Source of the DNA: JAJBWD01 sp041670885
GTDB lineage: Bacteria; Bacillota; Clostridia; Clostridiales; Clostridiaceae
Length of the DNA stretch: 9,265 bases
NCBI GenBank assembly: GCA_041670885.1
Contig: JBAXYJ010000109.1
Location: 1-9,265 of the forward strand
Direction: 5' to 3'
Positions 5,923 through 9,265 of the stretch are shown in pieces. Each line of letters begins with the position of its first letter. Within the stretch, counting starts at the first letter, position 1. Under the pieces are notes generated by a model. It saw nothing but the letters and a program-made list of their open reading frames with translations, was not told the DNA's origin and ran no database searches. The position numbers and the translations under genes were made by a program.

Positions 5923-6006
5923 TTAGCAATAGTCTGTATAACCATGGTAAACACTGATGTTATTATTTATCATACATTTTGAAATGTCTATTGCGTTCTC
6001 CTTCAT
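5923..6006 (-). other. 27-codon open frame ahead of the hydrolase-methyltransferase gene (coding status doubtful)
   Basis: An ATG at 6006 opens a 27-codon frame that ends with TAA 9 bases before the start of the fusion gene. The predicted peptide begins MKENAIDISK and ends YHGYTDYC. It has no clear SD. Its start lies upstream of the candidate promoter at 5962-5990, so a transcript from that promoter would not carry it whole. It could be a leader peptide read from the kinase transcript, or chance. Confidence 0.2.
5962..5990 (-). promoter_or_regulatory. Candidate promoter with internal palindrome before the hydrolase-methyltransferase gene
   Basis: On the minus strand -35 TAGACA (complement of 5985-5990) and -10 AATAAT (complement of 5962-5967) are 17 bases apart, each matching five of six consensus bases. 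The spacer and part of the -35 are covered by an inverted repeat, ACATTT-TG-AAATGT (5974-5987), placed where a repressor would block polymerase. The predicted leader is about 42 bases. Confidence 0.5.
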
Positions 6007-6024
6007 TTAAATTTCATACTTTAT

Positions 6025-6528
6025 TCAAAATCTGTTTAGTAATGATTCAATATCTTTATTGTTTTTTATAACAACTAGTTCAACATTTTCAAATTGCTTA
6101 ACCAGCTGGATTATCAGTGGTTTTGTTGTTTTATTAAAATTCCATATAAATTTATAGAATTCAAAATCATGACGTTCATTACAACCGTCTGCCATATCAG
6201 ACCGATGTTTTTCAGTTTTCCTGCTGGCTCTTAAAACAGCCCTAAGCAGGCATTTAAATCTACTAATATCTATAAACACAACTAAATCAGCCCGTGTAAT
6301 CCTTATATGCATACTGCTGATATAATTTCCATCTATAATCCACTTATCATTTTTGCATAAATTAATAACTTTCCTTTTCCATTCGTCTTTTGCGGGCTTT
6401 TCCCAGTCAGGTCCAAAATATTCTTTATCCAGATGTATTAAAGGTAATTTAGTTCTTTCTTGAATTTTTTTAGATAATGTACTTTTCCCAGAACCACAAC
6501 ATCCAATAATCATTATTCTTTGTACCAT
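6025..6528 (-). CDS. P-loop nucleoside-kinase-like ATPase (FlaR / topology-modulation family)
   Basis: This 167-residue protein has a Walker A loop GCCGSGKST (9-17) right after the first strand RIMIIG, then LPLIHLDKEYFGPDW (28-42), KWIIDGNY (62-69) and the Walker B-like strand ADLVVFIDIS (80-89), followed by an arginine-rich region (R96, R100, R103, R109) typical of a nucleotide-kinase lid. This order and length match the AAA/adenylate-kinase-related proteins annotated as 'DNA topology modulation protein FlaR'. The name is historic; the likely role is phosphorylation of a small molecule or nucleotide in the cytoplasm. ATG 6528 was chosen because SD GGAG (6535-6538) lies 6 bases upstream; the alternative GTG at 6540 has no SD. 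It lies 111 bases before the hydrolase-methyltransferase gene on the same strand, with a promoter between them. Confidence 0.85.
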   Translation of the reverse strand: MVQRIMIIGCCGSGKSTLSKKIQERTKLPLIHLDKEYFGPDWEKPAKDEWKRKVINLCKNDKWIIDGNYISSMHIRITRADLVVFIDISRFKCLLRAVLRASRKTEKHRSDMADGCNERHDFEFYKFIWNFNKTTKPLIIQLVKQFENVELVVIKNNKDIESLLNRF

Positions 6529-6565
6529 TTCATTCTCCACATTTAATAAAAATAATCTTTATCTT

Positions 6566-6594
6566 ATTATAACCTTGCTGTTATATTATTTTAA
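6566..6594 (-). promoter_or_regulatory. Candidate promoter of the P-loop kinase gene
   Basis: On the minus strand TTAAAA (complement of 6589-6594, four of six consensus) and TATAAT (complement of 6566-6571, perfect) are 17 bases apart. The -35 lies in the last codons of the CPBP protease gene, leaving a leader of about 30 bases. Confidence 0.45.
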
Positions 6595-7255
6595 ACATCC
6601 TAAGTCCGATCAGAATTATGCTGCTATCAGCTAAAATGTGGACAAGCCATGAGTTTATAAAATTTTCAGATTTCGTATCCAGATAATCAAATATAAAGCC
6701 AACACTGATGAGCCCAAATAGTGCTAGGGCTATAAGATATGGGTTAAACCAATTTTTAAATATTCCAATATGGTAAAGTCCAAACAGAAGAGATGAATAT
6801 ATATATGAAGTTTTTTTCATATTTAATTTATATAGATTTAAGAAAATGAAGCCTCGGAAAAAGAATTCCTCCAGGAAAGAATTAATAAAGGTAATATAAA
6901 GGCCAATAAATATAAAATTTTTAGCAGTTATCCCGGATTTAGTCTGCATCTCATTTAATATACCCTCCATATCTAATGAACTCTTTAAAATAAAATAGGT
7001 TGATAAAATAACTGCAAAAGAAATAAATCCAAATAAGATTCCTAATTTCATATGGTTTTTATCTATTTTATTAAAATTTAATGATTTACTGATAGATTCT
7101 TTCTTAATTAATTTTATATATAAAAATGGAATAAGGATAAAAAGCAGGATCTTAGCTAATGTTTTAACTGCATAATTTACTGATATAACCTGTTCTATGA
7201 AATACAAAAATATACAAGCTATAATTGAGCTTGTAATAATAAATTTTCTTTCCAC
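6581..7255 (-). CDS. CPBP-family intramembrane glutamic protease (CAAX/Abi type)
   Basis: This 224-residue membrane protein has the CPBP (CAAX protease and bacteriocin-processing) motifs: EEFFFR (E129, E130, R134), FGLYH (158-162), and a late HILAD (206-210) with H206 and D210. They lie within hydrophobic helices, as expected for an intramembrane peptidase of the Rce1 type. Members process prenylated proteins in eukaryotes; bacterial ones are linked to bacteriocin maturation, self-immunity or peptide-pheromone handling, often with unknown substrate. The start was placed at GTG 7255 because a good SD AGAGGTG (7261-7267) lies 5 bases upstream. A frame extension to 7348 would add a lysine-rich stretch and overlap the upstream gene. 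With GTG it follows the glycine-zipper gene after 43 bases without an evident terminator, so the two are probably cotranscribed. Confidence 0.87.
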   Translation of the reverse strand: MERKFIITSSIIACIFLYFIEQVISVNYAVKTLAKILLFILIPFLYIKLIKKESISKSLNFNKIDKNHMKLGILFGFISFAVILSTYFILKSSLDMEGILNEMQTKSGITAKNFIFIGLYITFINSFLEEFFFRGFIFLNLYKLNMKKTSYIYSSLLFGLYHIGIFKNWFNPYLIALALFGLISVGFIFDYLDTKSENFINSWLVHILADSSIILIGLRMFKII

Positions 7256-7298
7256 TACTTCACCTCTTATGGATTTATTTAAAAATATAATTTTTCTT

Positions 7299-7769
7299 TT
7301 AAATATTTTTGCCTTCTTTTTTTGCTTTAGAATCCAAACCTGAGCCAACAGCCACTCCTACTGCTAAACCTAACGATAAGCCAATAGATAAACCATTGCT
7401 TCCAAATGACATGCCCAGACACATGCCAAGTGACATTCCTATTGGCATCCATATAGCAACATTTGCACCTTCCTCTGTTAACCCATGCTTTTTCTGTAAA
7501 TGTTCTATGAGTTTTCTTATAATAGCATTATAATTTTTAAAAGCAACAGCAAAATTATTGTTATGCTCATCTAACATTAATAAAAGTTTATTTATATTTT
7601 CTTTATTCTCTTCACACTCATTGCAGCCTTTAGATGAGAACTCTTCTGTTCTTTCTGCTATTCTTTTTAAAAGCTGCAGCCTAAATTTTTTTACTGTTTT
7701 CTTATCTAAACAAGAAATATAGTCATCCAGCTTTTTATTTGTCTCATTTAACCAATTTGAATACTCCAT
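7299..7769 (-). CDS. Protein with charged helical N-terminus and C-terminal double glycine zipper
   Basis: I do not recognise a named family. The 156-residue protein has a charged, helix-prone region (about residues 5-105, rich in K, E, L and N) with a C-x-x pair GCNEC at 48-52, then a highly ordered hydrophobic tail. Glycines fall exactly every fourth residue in two blocks, 111-115-119-123 and 126-130-134-138-142, separated by a short SN turn (124-125). This is the pattern of two GxxxG glycine-zipper helices forming a membrane hairpin. The basic end KAKKEGKNI would stay in the cytoplasm. The start at ATG 7769 follows an AGGTG SD (7774-7778); a TTG four codons earlier includes that SD and is unlikely. 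It lies between the zinc-ribbon membrane protein gene and the CPBP protease gene on the same strand. Confidence 0.8.
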   Translation of the reverse strand: MEYSNWLNETNKKLDDYISCLDKKTVKKFRLQLLKRIAERTEEFSSKGCNECEENKENINKLLLMLDEHNNNFAVAFKNYNAIIRKLIEHLQKKHGLTEEGANVAIWMPIGMSLGMCLGMSFGSNGLSIGLSLGLAVGVAVGSGLDSKAKKEGKNI

Positions 7770-7793
7770 TTTACACCTCAAATCTTTTATTAA

Positions 7794-7831
7794 TAATTAC
7801 TTTCCAAGATGTTCATTTCTTAAAGTAATTA
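7794..7831. repeat. Perfect 10-base inverted repeat between zinc-ribbon and glycine-zipper genes
   Basis: TAATTACTTT (7794-7803) and AAAGTAATTA (7822-7831) are perfect inverted arms around an 18-base loop. The right arm contains the stop codon of the zinc-ribbon gene. With only two GC pairs and no T tract after it, it is a poor terminator. It abuts the ACCGTCCCC element and may be part of the same repeat unit. Confidence 0.5.
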
Positions 7832-8245
7832 AGAACCGTCCCCAATGTTTTTACCGCAGTTAGGGCAGGTTTTTTCACCATTTTCTAACTTATATCCGCA
7901 GAAATAGCAGAACTCATTTTCATACTTATATTTATTTCTCTCTTTTTCCTCTGCTTCTTCCTTTATTATCATACCTTTTATATCCGATAGTAAATAGTAG
8001 ATAAATACAAGAATGAATATCAGTATTATACCCAGTACTTTGATCATAGTGTTTTCCACATCTCTACTTAAGCTATAAGCAAAACAAAGCAGCAGTAAAT
8101 CAAGTATATCAATAATCATTACTTTATTTCTTGAATTAATATCCAGCCTGTATCTTATCTTTACCGGCAGATTACTTTTACTGCAGATAAAAGCTGAGCT
8201 GCCTGTTCCTAATATAAATATTAAAAGAAATATATAAAAATTCAT
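7829..8245 (-). CDS. Membrane protein with C-terminal zinc ribbon
   Basis: This 138-residue protein has three hydrophobic segments (about residues 2-20, 43-58 and 67-87), a charged linker rich in E and K (94-108), and a C-terminal zinc ribbon with C113-x2-C116 and C127-x2-C130 (CYFCGYKL...CPNCGK), which binds one zinc ion. Such 'zinc-ribbon domain' membrane proteins are common in Firmicutes; their function is mostly unknown. The ribbon would face the cytoplasm. SD GGGGG (8253-8257) lies 7 bases before the ATG. The protein ends NIGDGS, encoded by the possible repeat element at 7831-7848, so its natural C-terminus may have been changed. It is followed on the same strand by the glycine-zipper gene after 59 bases. 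Confidence 0.85.
   Translation of the reverse strand: MNFYIFLLIFILGTGSSAFICSKSNLPVKIRYRLDINSRNKVMIIDILDLLLLCFAYSLSRDVENTMIKVLGIILIFILVFIYYLLSDIKGMIIKEEAEEKERNKYKYENEFCYFCGYKLENGEKTCPNCGKNIGDGS
7831..7848. repeat. Possible REP/transposase-associated element half (AAGAACCGTCCCCAATGT)
   Basis: On the minus strand this reads ACATTGGGGACGGTTCTT and is GC-rich against its surroundings. From memory, the core GGGGACGGTTCTT resembles repeats near REP-associated (Y1) transposases in clostridia and other bacteria. It encodes the last residues NIGDGS of the zinc-ribbon protein. Only one copy is in the window, so the repeat status is unproven. Confidence 0.35.
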
Positions 8246-8303
8246 CCTGATACCCCCATATCCGGCCTATGCAGGAACTATTACATATATTATATAATAT
8301 TAG

Positions 8304-9194
8304 TTAATAATTATTTTTAGATTTTTTTATGTCCATACTAAATATTTTTGATTTCATAACAAGCTTTCGTAAAAGGGAATTATACATAAAGGGAATTTTT
8401 AGATTTTTAATAAATATGTTTATTTTTATCTTCCTGGCTGCTTTTACATAATCAGATTTAAATTCCTTATAATTTCTATTAATAGACTCTGCAAGAAAGA
8501 CAGCACTTTTAAGTGCGTAGCTGATTCCTTCTGCAGAACTGGGACTTATAAGTCCTGCAGCTTCTCCGATTAAAGCTATGTTCCCATCAGCCAGGCTTAT
8601 TTCCTTTAGCTTTCTTGTTCTCATAATGAGAGTTCCTGTCTTTTTATAAAATTCCCCTATATCAAATCCTTTTTTCTTTAACTTAACAATAAGAAGGTTG
8701 AATTTTAAATTAGCATCCTCATTTATTGGGACTGCAGTACCGATTAAAAGAAATCCATCTTTCTGTATTATCCAGGAGTAATAATCCGTGATTTCCTTAT
8801 CAAATATTGAGGTGTAAAAGGGTGAACTGCCTTCTGTTTTATACCACTGCTGAATTGATACATACTTTTCAGGATAAGGTTTATCTTCAAATTCCTTTTT
8901 TAAAATTCGATACGCTAGTGTTCCTTTCCAGAAACCTAGATGCTGGCGAAATTCTTTTTGAACTAAGTGAACAGAAGGATTCTCTGGCCGGGCACAAGCG
9001 GCAAATCCCGCGACTTTTTCATCAATCATCGCAACATAAAAAACATCCGGATTAAAAATATGGGCAAATGTTTTGGTGAGTTTTTTTTGATCTTTAGAAA
9101 AAAATTTCAACCATTGATAAAATACTTCCACAAAAATCTTGCTCACTTTAAAACTGACATCGGATCTTACTTCATTCATTTTCATTATTTCCAT
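8304..9194 (-). CDS. Chimera: GNAT N-terminal half fused to C-terminal part of an FAD-dependent oxidoreductase
   Basis: The 296-residue frame has two unrelated parts. Residues 1-108 look like the N-terminal half of a GNAT acetyltransferase: KIFVEVFYQWLKFFSKD (19-35), DVFYVAMIDEKVAGFAAC (50-67) and HLGFWKGTLAYRILKKEF (85-102), ending before the acetyl-CoA-binding region should appear. From about 110, KYVSIQQWYK, PFYTSIFDKEITDYYSWIIQKDGFLLIG (125-152) and NIALIGEAAGLISPSSAEGISYAL (205-228) match the C-terminal two-thirds of geranylgeranyl-reductase-like FAD oxidoreductases; the N-terminal GxGxxG dinucleotide-binding part is absent. Neither enzyme should be active, so this may be a fused gene remnant. 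The join is at about 8862-8876. ATG 9194 was taken as the start; its SD is weak, and ATGs at 9185 and 9179 are alternatives. The frame is otherwise open, and the promoter is preserved. Confidence 0.85.
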   Translation of the reverse strand: MEIMKMNEVRSDVSFKVSKIFVEVFYQWLKFFSKDQKKLTKTFAHIFNPDVFYVAMIDEKVAGFAACARPENPSVHLVQKEFRQHLGFWKGTLAYRILKKEFEDKPYPEKYVSIQQWYKTEGSSPFYTSIFDKEITDYYSWIIQKDGFLLIGTAVPINEDANLKFNLLIVKLKKKGFDIGEFYKKTGTLIMRTRKLKEISLADGNIALIGEAAGLISPSSAEGISYALKSAVFLAESINRNYKEFKSDYVKAARKIKINIFIKNLKIPFMYNSLLRKLVMKSKIFSMDIKKSKNNY

Positions 9195-9230
9195 TGTCCA
9201 CACCACTTTTCTGTATTTTTCCCTCTAATA

Positions 9231-9260
9231 ATTATACCAAAGAAAACTTTTTTTAAACAA
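9231..9260 (-). promoter_or_regulatory. Candidate promoter of the chimeric gene
   Basis: On the minus strand TATAAT (complement of 9231-9236) is perfect and is preceded by TGG, making an extended -10. TTGTTT (complement of 9255-9260) is a partial -35 with an 18-base spacer. A purine run AGAGGG (9221-9226) follows at the expected transcript start; it is too far from the ATG to be the SD. Confidence 0.55.
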
Positions 9261-9265
9261 AGTAA

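Noticed and set aside
5941..5948. ACCATGGT palindrome in the leader of the fusion gene
   Set aside because: Eight bases only; expected by chance and less well placed than the ACATTT/AAATGT repeat in the promoter.
7256..7348. N-terminal extension of the CPBP protease over the end of the glycine-zipper gene
   Set aside because: The extension is lysine-rich and without an SD; AGAGGTG before GTG 7255 gives a normal family length and no overlap.
8287..8300. Perfect 14-base palindrome ATATTATATAATAT after the chimera
   Set aside because: Composed only of A and T in an AT-rich gap. It holds a TATAAT on the minus strand that could serve the zinc-ribbon gene, but no -35 was found, so neither operator nor promoter is claimed.
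1..9265. CRISPR array, tRNA, rRNA, riboswitch or complete insertion sequence
   Set aside because: No regularly spaced repeats, no tRNA or rRNA signatures, no long structured leader and no transposase frame were seen on either strand.

Overview
The window looks like chromosomal DNA of a low-GC Firmicute, most likely a Clostridium-type organism. The DNA is AT-rich, codons end mostly in A or T, purine-rich Shine-Dalgarno (SD) sites precede most starts, and the protein families (EamA transporter, CPBP protease, FlaR-like P-loop kinase, TehB-like methyltransferases, clostridial FAD oxidoreductase fragment) fit that group. No rRNA, tRNA, CRISPR array or intact insertion sequence was seen. Coding density is high and no gene-free stretch exceeds 300 bases.

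Left part (1-2880), alternating strands: a GNAT acetyltransferase cut by the window edge (minus), an EamA-family drug/metabolite transporter (plus), a canonical PAP2 lipid phosphatase (minus, with a rho-independent terminator between it and the transporter), and a second, divergent PAP2-superfamily membrane protein (plus). The two PAP2 genes are divergently transcribed from a 168-base region that holds a candidate promoter and a 28-base inverted repeat.

Middle part (2909-5913), all minus: a 442-residue protein that joins an alpha/beta hydrolase to a SAM-dependent methyltransferase, then a stand-alone methyltransferase whose start overlaps the fusion gene by 8 bases, then a small four-helix membrane protein 6 bases further on, and finally another methyltransferase with its own candidate promoter. 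The fusion gene has a candidate promoter with a palindrome in its spacer but almost no SD. Three methyltransferase domains and one hydrolase in about 3 kb suggest a small-molecule modification function with unknown substrate.

Right part (6025-9265), all minus: a FlaR-like P-loop kinase, a CPBP intramembrane protease, a protein with an N-terminal charged helical region and a striking C-terminal double glycine zipper, a membrane protein with a C-terminal zinc ribbon, and a chimeric reading frame. The chimera joins the N-terminal half of a GNAT acetyltransferase to the C-terminal part of an FAD-dependent geranylgeranyl-reductase-like oxidoreductase; both halves lack their main cofactor-binding region.

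The points most worth a second look are the chimera, the hydrolase-methyltransferase operon, the glycine-zipper/CPBP neighbours, and a possible REP/transposase-associated repeat that supplies the last codons of the zinc-ribbon gene. All functional statements come from motif reading and family knowledge; no database search was possible.
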